A stretch of DNA of 64,000 nt from Streptomyces noursei (GTDB lineage: Bacteria; Actinomycetota; Actinomycetes; Streptomycetales; Streptomycetaceae). The stretch spans positions 115,353-179,352 of the forward strand of contig NZ_LWBU01000091.1 in assembly GCF_001646665.1 (NCBI RefSeq), read 5' to 3'. A program made the position numbers and the translations under genes. The notes under the pieces were generated by a model that was given only the letters and a program-made list of their open reading frames with translations, ran no database searches and was not told the DNA's origin. Shown in pieces: positions 25,449 through 34,139 of the stretch. Position 1 is the first letter of the stretch, and the number at the start of each line of letters is the position of its first letter.

Positions 25449-25574
25449 TCAGCCCAGCACCACCGCGATCCCCCGAATTTCTGAACCCCCAGCGCACCGC
25501 CGCGCCACACCCTGCTCAGCGCGCGAGTGTGCAGGTCAGAGCCGCCCTCCTGCAGTCCCGAAGGACGTATCGTC

Positions 25575-27272
25575 ATGGCCGCCACCCCTGAGAAGCCCGC
25601 CTCCGCCACCGCCCGTCGCAAGACCGGGCGTCACCGCGGCGAAGGCCAGTGGGCCGTGGGCCACTTCACGCCCCTCAACGGCAACGAGCAGTTCAAGAAG
25701 GACGACGACGGTCTCAACGTTCGGACACGTATTGAGACGATCTACTCCAAGGCCGGCTTCGACTCGATCGACCCCAACGACCTGCGGGGCAGGATGCGGT
25801 GGTGGGGCCTCTACACCCAGCGCAAGCCCGGGATCGACGGCGGCAAGACCGCGATCCTGGAGCCGGAGGAGCTGGACGACGAGTACTTCATGCTGCGCGT
25901 CCGCATCGACGGCGGCCGGCTGACCACCGAGCAGCTGCGCGTCATCGGGGAGATCTCGCAGGAGTTCGCGCGCGGCACGGCCGACATCACGGACCGGCAG
26001 AACGTGCAGTACCACTGGATCCGGATCGAGGACGTGCCCGAGATCTGGAACCGGCTGGAGGCCGTGGGGCTCTCCACCACCGAGGCGTGCGGCGACACCC
26101 CGCGCGTCATCCTCGGCTCGCCGGTGGCCGGCATCGCCGAGGACGAGATCATCGACGGCACCCCCGCCATCGACGAGATCCAGCGCCGGATCGTCGGCAA
26201 CAAGGACTTCTCCAACCTGCCCCGCAAGTTCAAGTCGGCGATCTCCGGCTCGCCGCTGCTCGACGTGGCGCACGAGATCAACGACATCGCCTTCGTCGGT
26301 GTGCACCACCCCGAGCACGGCCCCGGCTTCGACCTCTGGGTCGGCGGCGGCCTCTCCACCAACCCCAAGATCGGTGTGCGGCTCGGCGCGTGGGTGCCGC
26401 TCGACGAGGTCCCGGACGTGTACGAGGGCGTCATCTCGATCTTCCGCGACTACGGCTACCGCCGGCTGCGCAACCGCGCCCGCCTGAAGTTCCTCGTCGC
26501 CGACTGGGGCGCGGAGAAGTTCCGCAAGGTGCTGGAGGACGAGTACCTGGGCCGCGCGCTGGTCGACGGCCCCGCTCCCGAGCAGCCCGTACAGCAGTGG
26601 CGTGACCACGTGGGCGTGCACCGGCAGAAGGACGGCCGGTTCTACGTCGGCTTCGCGCCGCGCGTCGGCCGTGTCGACGGCGCCACGCTCACCAAGATCG
26701 CCGAGGTGGCCGAGGCGCACGGCTCCGGCCGGCTGCGGACCACCGCCGAGCAGAAGATGCTCGTCCTCGACGTCGACGAGGCCCAGGTCGAGTCGCTGGT
26801 CGCGGGGCTGGAGGCGCTGGACCTCCAGGTCAAGCCGTCACCGTTCCGGCGCGGCACGATGGCCTGCACCGGCATCGAGTTCTGCAAGCTCGCGATCGTC
26901 GAGACCAAGGCGCGCGGCGCGTCGCTGATCGACGAGCTGGAGCGCCGCATCCCCGACTTCGACGAGCCGATCACCATCAACATCAACGGCTGCCCCAACG
27001 CCTGCGCGCGCATCCAGGTGGCGGACATCGGTCTCAAGGGCCAGCTGGTCCTCGACGACGCGGGCAACCAGGTGGAGGGCTACCAGGTCCACCTGGGCGG
27101 TGCGCTCGGCCTGGAGGCGGGCTTCGGCCGCAAGGTCCGCGGCCTGAAGGTCACCGCCGCCGAACTGCCCGACTACATCGAGCGGGTCCTGGGCCGCTTC
27201 CAGGAGCAGCGCGAGGACGGCGAGCGCTTCGCCACCTGGGCGGCCCGCGCACCGGAAGAGGCCCTGTCGTGA
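25575..27272 (+). CDS. sir: Ferredoxin-type nitrite/sulfite reductase (assimilatory sulfite reductase)
   Basis: The 565-residue protein has the duplicated siroheme/Fe-S reductase fold. The 4Fe-4S-siroheme cysteines are Cys431 and Cys437 (C-x5-C in TMACTGIEFC) and Cys473 and Cys477 (C-x3-C in NGCPNAC). It reduces sulfite to sulfide with six electrons, probably from ferredoxin, in the cytoplasm. Position at the head of a cysH-cysC-cysD-cysN cluster makes sulfite rather than nitrite the substrate. AAGGA lies 10 bases before ATG 25575. It is preceded by a leader peptide and followed after 31 bases by a zinc-ribbon ORF. Confidence 0.95.
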   Translation: MAATPEKPASATARRKTGRHRGEGQWAVGHFTPLNGNEQFKKDDDGLNVRTRIETIYSKAGFDSIDPNDLRGRMRWWGLYTQRKPGIDGGKTAILEPEELDDEYFMLRVRIDGGRLTTEQLRVIGEISQEFARGTADITDRQNVQYHWIRIEDVPEIWNRLEAVGLSTTEACGDTPRVILGSPVAGIAEDEIIDGTPAIDEIQRRIVGNKDFSNLPRKFKSAISGSPLLDVAHEINDIAFVGVHHPEHGPGFDLWVGGGLSTNPKIGVRLGAWVPLDEVPDVYEGVISIFRDYGYRRLRNRARLKFLVADWGAEKFRKVLEDEYLGRALVDGPAPEQPVQQWRDHVGVHRQKDGRFYVGFAPRVGRVDGATLTKIAEVAEAHGSGRLRTTAEQKMLVLDVDEAQVESLVAGLEALDLQVKPSPFRRGTMACTGIEFCKLAIVETKARGASLIDELERRIPDFDEPITININGCPNACARIQVADIGLKGQLVLDDAGNQVEGYQVHLGGALGLEAGFGRKVRGLKVTAAELPDYIERVLGRFQEQREDGERFATWAARAPEEALS

Positions 27273-27303
27273 GCGCGGCGGACGAGACGAGGGGCGGCAC
27301 GGC

Positions 27304-27483
27304 ATGAGCGAGCGCGCGGCACCGTTCCACTGCCCGTACTGCGGCGACGAGGACCTGCGCCCCGGCGAGCAGGGACACGGCGCCTGGGAATGCGGGGCGT
27401 GCAATCGGGCCTTCCAGCTGAAGTTCCTCGGGCTGCTGGCCCGGGGTCTTCGGCGCAACGACGGTGGAGGGGAAGCGATATGA
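27304..27483 (+). CDS. 59-aa zinc-ribbon protein in the sulfur operon
   Basis: ATG at 27304 opens a 59-codon frame with C-P-Y-C at residues 10-13 and C-G-A-C at 30-33, a rubredoxin-like or zinc-ribbon pair. The stop TGA overlaps the cysH start by 4 bases (ATGA), indicating translational coupling. Codon bias matches the neighbours. Similar small CxxC proteins sit at this place in other Streptomyces sulfur operons as far as I recall. It may bind zinc or iron and could donate electrons or chaperone the reductases; function is not established. Confidence 0.8.
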   Translation: MSERAAPFHCPYCGDEDLRPGEQGHGAWECGACNRAFQLKFLGLLARGLRRNDGGGEAI

Positions 27484-28181
27484 CGGCGGTTCGCGGCAGG
27501 GAAGAGCTCAAGGCGCTCGCCGAGCGGGCGGGGCGCGACCTCGAGGAGGCGTCCGCCCCGGAGATCCTCAAGTGGGCCGCCGACACCTTCGGCCCGCGCT
27601 TCTGCGTCACCTCCTCCATGGAGGACGCGGTCGTCGCGCACCTCGCCTCCCGGGTCATGCCCGGCGTCGACGTCGTCTTCCTCGACACCGGCTACCACTT
27701 CCCCGAGACCATCGGGACCAGGGACGCGGTCGAGGCCGTGATGGACGTCAACGTCATCACGCTGACCCCGCGGCAGACGGTCGCCGAGCAGGACGCCGAG
27801 TACGGCCCCCGGCTGCACGACCGGAACCCGGACCTGTGCTGCGCGCTGCGCAAGGTCAAGCCCCTCGAGGAGGGTCTGACCGGGTACGACGCGTGGGCGA
27901 CCGGGCTGCGCCGCGACGAGTCCCCGACCCGGGCCGGCACCCCGGTGGTCGGCTGGGACGAGAAGCGCCGCAAGGTCAAGATCTCGCCGATCGCCCGCTG
28001 GACGCAGGACGACGTGGACGCGTACGTCGCCGAGCACGGCGTCCTCACCAACCCGCTGCTGATGGACGGGTACGCCTCCGTCGGCTGCGCGCCCTGCACG
28101 CGCCGGGTGCTGGAGGGCGAGGACGCGCGGGCCGGCCGCTGGGCGGGCCGGGCGAAGACCGAGTGCGGGCTGCACGGCTGA
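27480..28181 (+). CDS. cysH: Adenylylsulfate (APS)/PAPS reductase
   Basis: The 233-residue protein has the PP-loop fold (VTSSMEDAVVAHLA) and, unlike enterobacterial PAPS reductases, the extra cysteines Cys120-Cys121 and Cys203/Cys206 that bind a 4Fe-4S cluster. This indicates APS as substrate. The catalytic Cys is in the terminal ECGLH motif. It makes sulfite for the upstream reductase using thioredoxin. Overlaps with the zinc-ribbon gene (4 bases) and with the alternative cysC start (1 base) show tight coupling. Confidence 0.95.
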   Translation: MTAVRGREELKALAERAGRDLEEASAPEILKWAADTFGPRFCVTSSMEDAVVAHLASRVMPGVDVVFLDTGYHFPETIGTRDAVEAVMDVNVITLTPRQTVAEQDAEYGPRLHDRNPDLCCALRKVKPLEEGLTGYDAWATGLRRDESPTRAGTPVVGWDEKRRKVKISPIARWTQDDVDAYVAEHGVLTNPLLMDGYASVGCAPCTRRVLEGEDARAGRWAGRAKTECGLHG

Positions 28182-28204
28182 TGACGACTGTGGGAGAAGA
28201 GAAC

Positions 28205-28738
28205 GTGACTGGGGCCACCATCTGGCTCACCGGGCTGCCGAGCGCCGGCAAGACCACCATCGCCTACGAACTGGCGGACCGGCTGCGCGCCGCGGGCCGC
28301 CGGGTCGAGGTGCTCGACGGCGACGAGATCCGCGAGTTCCTCTCGGCGGGCCTCGGGTTCAGCCGTGAGGACCGGCACACCAACGTGCAGCGGATCGGCT
28401 TCGTCGCCGAGCTGCTGGCGTCGAACGGCGTGCACGTCCTGGTGCCGGTCATCGCCCCGTACGCGGACAGCCGCGAGGCCGTGCGCAAGCGCCACCAGCG
28501 GGAGGGCACCCCGTACGTCGAGGTGCACGTCGCCACTCCGGTGGAGGTGTGCTCCGTGCGGGACGTGAAGGGGCTGTACGCCAAGCAGGCCGCGGGCGAG
28601 ATCAGCGGGCTGACGGGCGTGGACGACCCGTACGAGGAGCCGGAGACGCCGGACCTGCGGATCGAGTCCCAGAACCAGACCGTGCAGGAGTCCGCCGCGG
28701 CGGTCCACGCCCTGCTGACCGAGAGGGGACTCCTGTGA
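28205..28738 (+). CDS. cysC: Adenylylsulfate kinase
   Basis: The 177-residue protein carries the Walker A GLPSAGKTT (near residue 12), the DGDEIREFLSAGLGFSREDRHTNVQRIGF substrate loop and the APS-kinase lid (VRDVKGLYAKQAAGEISGLTGVDDPYEEP). It phosphorylates APS to PAPS. Two starts compete: ATG 28181, overlapping the cysH stop as TGATG, and GTG 28205, which has GGAG at ideal spacing; the latter is chosen. PAPS here probably serves sulfotransfer, since the CysH in this operon looks APS-specific. Confidence 0.93.
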   Translation: MTGATIWLTGLPSAGKTTIAYELADRLRAAGRRVEVLDGDEIREFLSAGLGFSREDRHTNVQRIGFVAELLASNGVHVLVPVIAPYADSREAVRKRHQREGTPYVEVHVATPVEVCSVRDVKGLYAKQAAGEISGLTGVDDPYEEPETPDLRIESQNQTVQESAAAVHALLTERGLL

Positions 28739-28833
28739 GCGTCGCACGCGCGGCCGCCGAGCCGCAGACAGCAACGATGCCCGCACCTTCGCGCCACGCG
28801 GGCGGAGAAGCTCACGAAGGGGACGCAGCATGA
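28735..28833 (+). CDS. Candidate 32-aa ORF bridging cysC and cysD
   Basis: GTG at 28735 overlaps the cysC stop as GTGA, and the frame ends in TGA at 28831-28833, overlapping the cysD ATG as ATGA. The product is 32 residues rich in Ala, Glu and Pro with no domain. Exact 4-base overlaps at both ends suggest it keeps ribosomes moving from cysC to cysD. It could also be chance, because its only ribosome site is inside cysC. Confidence 0.4.
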   Translation: MSVARAAAEPQTATMPAPSRHAGGEAHEGDAA

Positions 28834-29765
28834 CCACCGTGGCCAACGTCCACGAAGACACCGACAGCCCGTTCGCGCTGTCGCACCTGGACTCGCTGGA
28901 GTCCGAGGCCGTGCACATCTTCCGCGAGGTGGCGGGCGAGTTCGAGCGGCCGGTGGTGCTCTTCTCCGGCGGCAAGGACTCGATCGTGATGCTGCACCTG
29001 GCGCTGAAGGCGTTCGCGCCGGCCCCGGTGCCGTTCTCGCTGCTGCACGTCGACACCGGGCACAACTTCCCCGAGGTCATCGAGTACCGCGACCGTACGG
29101 TCGAGAAGTACGGGCTGCGCCTGCACGTCGCCTCCGTGCAGGACTACATCGACCGCGGTGTCCTCAAGGAGCGCCCGGACGGCACCCGCAACCCGCTGCA
29201 GACCGTGCCGCTGACCGAGGCCATCCAGGAGCACCGCTTCGACGCCGTGTTCGGCGGCGGGCGGCGCGACGAGGAGAAGGCGCGGGCCAAGGAGCGGGTG
29301 TTCTCGCTGCGGGACGAGTTCTCGCAGTGGGACCCGCGCCGTCAGCGGCCCGAACTGTGGCAGCTGTACAACGGCCGGCACGCGCCCGGTGAGCACGTGC
29401 GGGTGTTCCCGCTGTCGAACTGGACCGAGCTGGACGTGTGGCAGTACATCGAGCGCGAGGGCATCGAGCTGCCGCAGATCTACTTCGCGCACGAGCGTGA
29501 GGTGTTCTCCCGCAACGGCATGTGGCTCACGGCCGGCGAATGGGGCGGCCCGAAGGACACCGAGCCGGTGGAGAAGCGGCTGATCCGCTACCGCACGGTC
29601 GGCGACATGTCCTGCACCGGCGCCGTCGACTCCGACGCCACCACGCTCCAGGCCGTGATCGCCGAGATCGCCGCCTCCCGCCTCACCGAGCGGGGCGCCA
29701 CCCGCGCCGACGACAAGCTGTCCGAGGCCGCGATGGAAGACCGCAAGCGCGAAGGGTACTTCTAG
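28830..29765 (+). CDS. cysD: Sulfate adenylyltransferase small subunit
   Basis: The 311-residue protein is the catalytic PP-loop subunit of ATP sulfurylase. The PP-loop VLFSGGKDSIVML (about 45-57) and the GGRRDEEKARAKERVFSLRDEFSQWDPRRQRPELW region are unmistakable. With CysN it forms adenylylsulfate from ATP and sulfate. GAAGGGGA lies 7-10 bases before the ATG. The cysN start follows its stop by 2 bases. Confidence 0.96.
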   Translation: MTTVANVHEDTDSPFALSHLDSLESEAVHIFREVAGEFERPVVLFSGGKDSIVMLHLALKAFAPAPVPFSLLHVDTGHNFPEVIEYRDRTVEKYGLRLHVASVQDYIDRGVLKERPDGTRNPLQTVPLTEAIQEHRFDAVFGGGRRDEEKARAKERVFSLRDEFSQWDPRRQRPELWQLYNGRHAPGEHVRVFPLSNWTELDVWQYIEREGIELPQIYFAHEREVFSRNGMWLTAGEWGGPKDTEPVEKRLIRYRTVGDMSCTGAVDSDATTLQAVIAEIAASRLTERGATRADDKLSEAAMEDRKREGYF

Positions 29766-29767
29766 AC

Positions 29768-31108
29768 ATGAGCACCACGAGCGAGCAGCTCGCCGACCTG
29801 TCGGCCACCACCCTGCTGCGTTTCGCGACCGCCGGGTCCGTCGACGACGGAAAGTCCACCCTGGTGGGCCGGCTGCTGCACGACTCCAAGTCGGTGCTGG
29901 CCGACCAGCTGGAGGCCGTCGAGGCCGCGTCCCTGAGCCGCGGCCAGGACGCCCCCGACCTGGCGCTGCTCACCGACGGCCTGCGGGCCGAGCGGGAGCA
30001 GGGCATCACCATCGACGTCGCCTACCGCTACTTCGCCACGCCGCGGCGCCGGTTCATCCTGGCCGACACGCCGGGCCACGTGCAGTACACCCGCAACATG
30101 GTCACCGGCGCCTCCACCGCCGAGCTGGCCGTGGTGCTGGTCGACGCCCGCAACGGCGTGGTCGAGCAGACCCGCCGGCACGCCGCGGTGGCCGCGCTGC
30201 TGCGCGTGCCGCACGTGGTGCTGGCCGTCAACAAGATGGACCTCGTCGACTACGCGGAGCCGGTCTTCGCGGCGATCGCCGAGGAGTTCACCACGTACGC
30301 CTCGGAGCTGGGCGTCCCGGAGATCACCGCGATCCCCATCTCGGCGCTGGCCGGCGACAACGTGGTGGAGCCGTCCGCCAACATGGACTGGTACGGCGGC
30401 CCGACGGTCCTGGAGCACCTGGAGACCGTCCCGGTCAGCCACGACCTGACGGCCTGCCACGCCCGCTTCCCGGTGCAGTACGTGATCCGCCCGCAGACCG
30501 CCGAGCACCCGGACTACCGGGGGTACGCGGGCCAGATCGCGGCCGGTGCCTTCCGGGTTGGCGAGCCGGTCACCGTGCTGCCGTCCGGCCGTACCAGCAC
30601 CATCACGGCGATCGACGCGCTCGGCGAGAGCGTGGACATCGCGTGGGCGCCGCAGTCGGTGACGATCCGGCTGGCCGACGACATCGACATCTCGCGCGGC
30701 GACCTGATCGCCCCGGCCGGTGACGCACCGGCGACCACGCAGGACGTCGTGGCGACGGTGTGCCACGTGGCGGACCAGCCCCTGGCGGTGGGTCAGCGGG
30801 TGCTGCTGAAGCACACCACCCGTACCGTCAAGGCGATCGTCAAGGACATCCCGTCCCGGCTGACGCTGGACGACCTGTCCCAGCACCCGGCGCCCGGGCA
30901 GCTGGTCGCCAACGACATCGGCCGCGTCGTGGTGCGCACCGCCGAGCCGCTGGCGCTCGACACGTACGCCGACTCCCGGCGCACCGGCTCGTTCCTGCTG
31001 ATCGACCCGGCGGACGGCACCACGCTGGCCGCCGGCATGGCGGGCGACGCGTTCGCCGCCGCCACGGCTCCCGCCGCCCCGCAGGACGACGAGGGCTGGG
31101 ACTTCTGA
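29768..31108 (+). CDS. cysN: Sulfate adenylyltransferase large subunit (GTPase)
   Basis: The 446-residue protein has an EF-Tu-like GTPase domain with G1 GSVDDGKSTL, the switch region EREQGITIDVAYRYF, G3 DTPGHVQYTRNM and G4 NKMD, followed by two beta-barrel domains. GTP hydrolysis drives APS formation by CysD. It is not fused to CysC, in keeping with a separate cysC gene upstream. Its TGA overlaps by one base a further 33-codon ORF. Confidence 0.96.
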   Translation: MSTTSEQLADLSATTLLRFATAGSVDDGKSTLVGRLLHDSKSVLADQLEAVEAASLSRGQDAPDLALLTDGLRAEREQGITIDVAYRYFATPRRRFILADTPGHVQYTRNMVTGASTAELAVVLVDARNGVVEQTRRHAAVAALLRVPHVVLAVNKMDLVDYAEPVFAAIAEEFTTYASELGVPEITAIPISALAGDNVVEPSANMDWYGGPTVLEHLETVPVSHDLTACHARFPVQYVIRPQTAEHPDYRGYAGQIAAGAFRVGEPVTVLPSGRTSTITAIDALGESVDIAWAPQSVTIRLADDIDISRGDLIAPAGDAPATTQDVVATVCHVADQPLAVGQRVLLKHTTRTVKAIVKDIPSRLTLDDLSQHPAPGQLVANDIGRVVVRTAEPLALDTYADSRRTGSFLLIDPADGTTLAAGMAGDAFAAATAPAAPQDDEGWDF

Positions 31109-31209
31109 TGATGACCGACGTCTACGCGACCTTCGCGAAGGAGGGCGGCCGGGTAGGCAGCGGCGCCCTCGGCGCGGGGACCGGGGGTGTGGCGCGATGT
31201 GCCGGCTGA
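31108..31209 (+). CDS. Candidate 33-aa ORF after cysN
   Basis: ATG ATG at 31108 overlaps the cysN stop (TGATG) and opens 33 codons, MMTDVYATFAKEGGRVGSGA onward, ending at 31209. It is Gly-rich after residue 12 with one Cys and no recognisable domain. The first 12 residues look protein-like, the rest like low-complexity GC-rich DNA. It may be a real coupled small gene or the remnant of one. Confidence 0.35.
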   Translation: MMTDVYATFAKEGGRVGSGALGAGTGGVARCAG

Positions 31210-31308
31210 CGCCCGCGCACCTGCCGTGCGCCCTCCCGAAGCCGTACCCGCGCCACGCGCATCACCGACGAAGATCCCGAACACCCTGAACCGAGGGGAT
31301 ACACCTCC

Positions 31309-32415
31309 GTGCCTGCCTCCCGTACCACCCTGCGCCGTTCCGTCGCCGCCGCCGCGGCCCTGCCGCTGCTGATCGGCGTGCTCGCCTCCTGCGGCTACGG
31401 CTCCAAGGCCACCCAGGACGAGAAGAAGGTGGCGGCCGAGGGCGAGAAGCTCTCCGCCGGCCAGGTGAGGCTCGGGTACTTCCCCAACCTCACCCACGCC
31501 ACCGCCCTGGTGGGCGACCAGGAAGGCATCATCCAGAAGGAGCTGGGCGGCACCGAGCTGAAGGTGTCGACCTTCAACGCCGGCCCCTCCGAGATCGAGG
31601 CGCTCAACGCCGAGTCGATCGACATCGGCTTCATCGGCCCCTCCCCCGCGATCAACGGCTACGTCAAGTCCCAGGGCAAGAACCTGCGGATCATCGGCGG
31701 CTCCGCGTCCGGCGGCGTGAAGCTGGTCGTGAACCCCGACAAGATCAAGACCCTGGACGACCTCAAGGGCAAGAGGATCGCCACCCCGCAGCACGGCAAC
31801 ACCCAGGACGTCGCGTTCCTCAACTGGATCAAGGAGCGCGGCTGGAAGGTCGACGCCCAGAGCGGCAAGGGCGACGTCTCGGTGGTCCGCACCGAGAACA
31901 AGGTCGCCCCGGACGCCTACAAGTCCGGTTCCATCGACGGTGCCTGGGTCCCGGAGCCGACCGCGTCCAAGCTGGTCAGCGAGGGTGCCAAGGTGCTCCT
32001 CGACGAGTCGTCCCTGTGGCCGGACAAGAAGTTCGTGATCACGAACATCATCGTGTCGCAGAAGTTCCTGAAGGCGCACCCGGACGTCGTGGAGGCGGTG
32101 CTGCGCGGGTCGGTCAAGACCAACGCGTGGATCAACGCCAACCCGGAGAAGGCGAAGGCCTCCGCCAACGCCCGGCTCAAGGCGCTCACCGGCAAGCCCC
32201 TGGGTGACAAGGTCATCGACCCGGCGTGGCCGTCGATCCAGTTCATCGACGACCCGCTGGCCGCGACCCTGCAGGCGCAGGCCGACCACGCGGTGGCCGC
32301 CGGCCTCCTGGAGAAGCCCGACCTGAAGGGCATCTACGACCTCGGGCCGCTCAACAAGGTCCTCAAGGCCGAGGGCAGGCCCCCGGTCGCCGACGCCGGC
32401 CTCGGCGTCAAGTAG
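31309..32415 (+). CDS. ssuA: ABC transporter substrate-binding lipoprotein, sulfonate/taurine (SsuA) type
   Basis: The 368-residue protein has a twin-Arg-containing N-terminus, a hydrophobic core and lipobox LASC (Cys near residue 28), so it is membrane-anchored outside the cell. The mature part is of the NMT1/SsuA periplasmic-binding family (VRLGYFPNLTHATALVGDQEG...GFIGPSPAINGYV...GKRIATPQHGNTQDVAFLNWIKE). The sulfur operon context favours sulfonates or sulfate esters as ligand. GTG start follows GAGGGGATACACCTCC. First of three transporter genes. Confidence 0.9.
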   Translation: MPASRTTLRRSVAAAAALPLLIGVLASCGYGSKATQDEKKVAAEGEKLSAGQVRLGYFPNLTHATALVGDQEGIIQKELGGTELKVSTFNAGPSEIEALNAESIDIGFIGPSPAINGYVKSQGKNLRIIGGSASGGVKLVVNPDKIKTLDDLKGKRIATPQHGNTQDVAFLNWIKERGWKVDAQSGKGDVSVVRTENKVAPDAYKSGSIDGAWVPEPTASKLVSEGAKVLLDESSLWPDKKFVITNIIVSQKFLKAHPDVVEAVLRGSVKTNAWINANPEKAKASANARLKALTGKPLGDKVIDPAWPSIQFIDDPLAATLQAQADHAVAAGLLEKPDLKGIYDLGPLNKVLKAEGRPPVADAGLGVK

Positions 32416-32457
32416 TCCGCGCAGCAGCCCAGTTCCCGTTCCCAGGAGGTGACGACC

Positions 32458-33246
32458 ATGGCCACGACCTTCGCCAAGGCCGAGGACCGCGTCGCGGTGA
32501 GCCACGCGGCCCGGATCGAGCACGTCTCGAAGTCCTACCCCGGACCGACCGGACAGCAGCTCGTGCTCGACGACATCTCGCTCGATGTCGCCCCGGGCGA
32601 GTTCGTCACCCTCCTGGGGGCCTCGGGGTGCGGCAAGTCCACGCTCCTGAACCTCGTGGCGGGGCTCGACCGGCCGACCGCGGGGTCCATCGAGACCCCC
32701 GGCGGCCGGCCGGCGCTGATGTTCCAGGAGCACGCGCTGTTCCCCTGGCTGACGGCCGGCAAGAACATCGAGCTGGCGCTGCGGCTGCGCGGCGTGCCGA
32801 AGAACGACCGGCGCGGCGAGGCGGAGCGGCTGCTGGAACTGGTGCGGCTCACCGGGGCGTACGGGAAGCGGGTGCACGAGCTGTCCGGCGGCATGCGCCA
32901 GCGGGTGGCCCTGGCGCGGGCGCTGGCGCAGGACAGCGACCTGCTGCTGATGGACGAGCCGTTCGCGGCGCTCGACGCGATCACCCGGGACGTGCTGCAC
33001 GACGAGCTGACGCGCATCTGGCGCGAGACGCGGCTGTCGGTGCTGTTCGTCACGCACAACGTGCGCGAGGCGGTGCGGCTGGCCGAGCGCGTGGTGCTGC
33101 TGTCCTCCCGGCCGGGGCGGATCGCCCGCGAGTGGGAGATCGGCATCCCTCAGCCGCGCCGCATCGAGGACGCCGCCGTGGCGGAGCTGTCCGTCGAGAT
33201 CACCGAAGAACTGCGTGGGGAGATCCGCCGTCATGGGCAGCACTGA
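32458..33246 (+). CDS. ssuB: ABC transporter ATP-binding protein (SsuB type)
   Basis: The 262-residue ATPase has Walker A GASGCGKST, signature LSGGMRQRVALARAL, Walker B LLLMDEPFAAL and the switch His in VTHN. It is of the nitrate/sulfonate/taurine importer branch (MFQEHALFPWLTAGKNIELALRLRGVPK). ATG at 32458 is chosen because AGGAGG lies 8 bases upstream; a GTG 9 bases earlier is part of that site. Overlaps the permease gene by 14 bases. Confidence 0.95.
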   Translation: MATTFAKAEDRVAVSHAARIEHVSKSYPGPTGQQLVLDDISLDVAPGEFVTLLGASGCGKSTLLNLVAGLDRPTAGSIETPGGRPALMFQEHALFPWLTAGKNIELALRLRGVPKNDRRGEAERLLELVRLTGAYGKRVHELSGGMRQRVALARALAQDSDLLLMDEPFAALDAITRDVLHDELTRIWRETRLSVLFVTHNVREAVRLAERVVLLSSRPGRIAREWEIGIPQPRRIEDAAVAELSVEITEELRGEIRRHGQH

Positions 33247-34129
33247 GACGACGACCGAGGCCGTCGCCAAGACGGACGACCTGGCCGGCCTGGAGGCGGG
33301 ACTCGACGCGCTGGACGCGGTGCAGGTGCGCCGGACGCCGGTGCGGGAGGTGCTGCTCCGCAAGGTCCTGCCCCCGCTGGTGGCCGTCGGGCTGGTGCTG
33401 GTGGTGTGGCAGCTCCTGGTCTGGGCGCGGGTCACCGACGAGTACAAGCTCCCGCCGCCGGCCGCCGTGTGGGACAGCCTGACCACCATGTGGCTGGAGG
33501 GCACGCTGCTGGACGTGCTGTGGACCAGCGTGTCCCGGGCGCTGCTCGGCTTCGTGATGGCGCTGGCCATCGGTACGCCGCTGGGGCTGCTGGTGGCCCG
33601 GGTGCGGTTCGTGCGGGCGGCGATCGGCCCGATCCTGTCGGGTCTGCAGTCGCTGCCGTCGGTGGCCTGGGTGGCGCCGGCCGTGCTGTGGCTGGGCCTC
33701 AACGACTCGATGATGTACGCGGTGATCCTGCTGGGTGCCGTGCCGTCGATCGCCAACGGCCTGGTGTCCGGCGTGGACCAGGTGCCGCCGCTGTTCCTGC
33801 GGGCCGGCCGGACGCTCGGCGCGACCGGTCTGCGGGGCGCCTGGCACGTGGTGATGCCGGCCGCGCTGCCGGGGTACCTGGCGGGCCTGAAGCAGGGCTG
33901 GGCTTTCTCGTGGCGCTCGCTGATGGCCGCCGAGATCATCGCGTCCTCGCCCGAACTGGGTCTGGGGCTCGGGCAGCTGCTGGAGAACGGCCGCAACAAC
34001 ATCGACATGCCCGGCATCTTCCTGGCGATCCTGCTGATCCTGATCGTCGGCATCGCCATCGACCTGCTGATCTTCAGCCCCCTGGAGCGGGCGGTGCTGC
34101 GCCGCCGCGGTCTCCTCGTCAAGAGCTGA
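33233..34129 (+). CDS. ssuC: ABC transporter permease (SsuC type)
   Basis: The 298-residue permease has a cytoplasmic N-terminal ~40 residues and six transmembrane helices, with the BPD-type EAA loop around RTLGATGLRGAWHVVMPAALPGYLAGLKQGWAFSWR. It completes the importer with the preceding two genes. ATG 33233 has GGGGAG 10 bases upstream and lies inside the end of the ATPase gene. Sulfonate specificity is inferred from operon context only. Confidence 0.94.
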   Translation: MGSTETTTEAVAKTDDLAGLEAGLDALDAVQVRRTPVREVLLRKVLPPLVAVGLVLVVWQLLVWARVTDEYKLPPPAAVWDSLTTMWLEGTLLDVLWTSVSRALLGFVMALAIGTPLGLLVARVRFVRAAIGPILSGLQSLPSVAWVAPAVLWLGLNDSMMYAVILLGAVPSIANGLVSGVDQVPPLFLRAGRTLGATGLRGAWHVVMPAALPGYLAGLKQGWAFSWRSLMAAEIIASSPELGLGLGQLLENGRNNIDMPGIFLAILLILIVGIAIDLLIFSPLERAVLRRRGLLVKS

Positions 34130-34139
34130 GCGTCCCGCC

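Noticed and set aside
30793..34122. 1109-codon minus-strand frame opposite cysN and the transporter genes
   Set aside because: Same shadow effect; the plus strand carries unmistakable CysN and ABC motifs.
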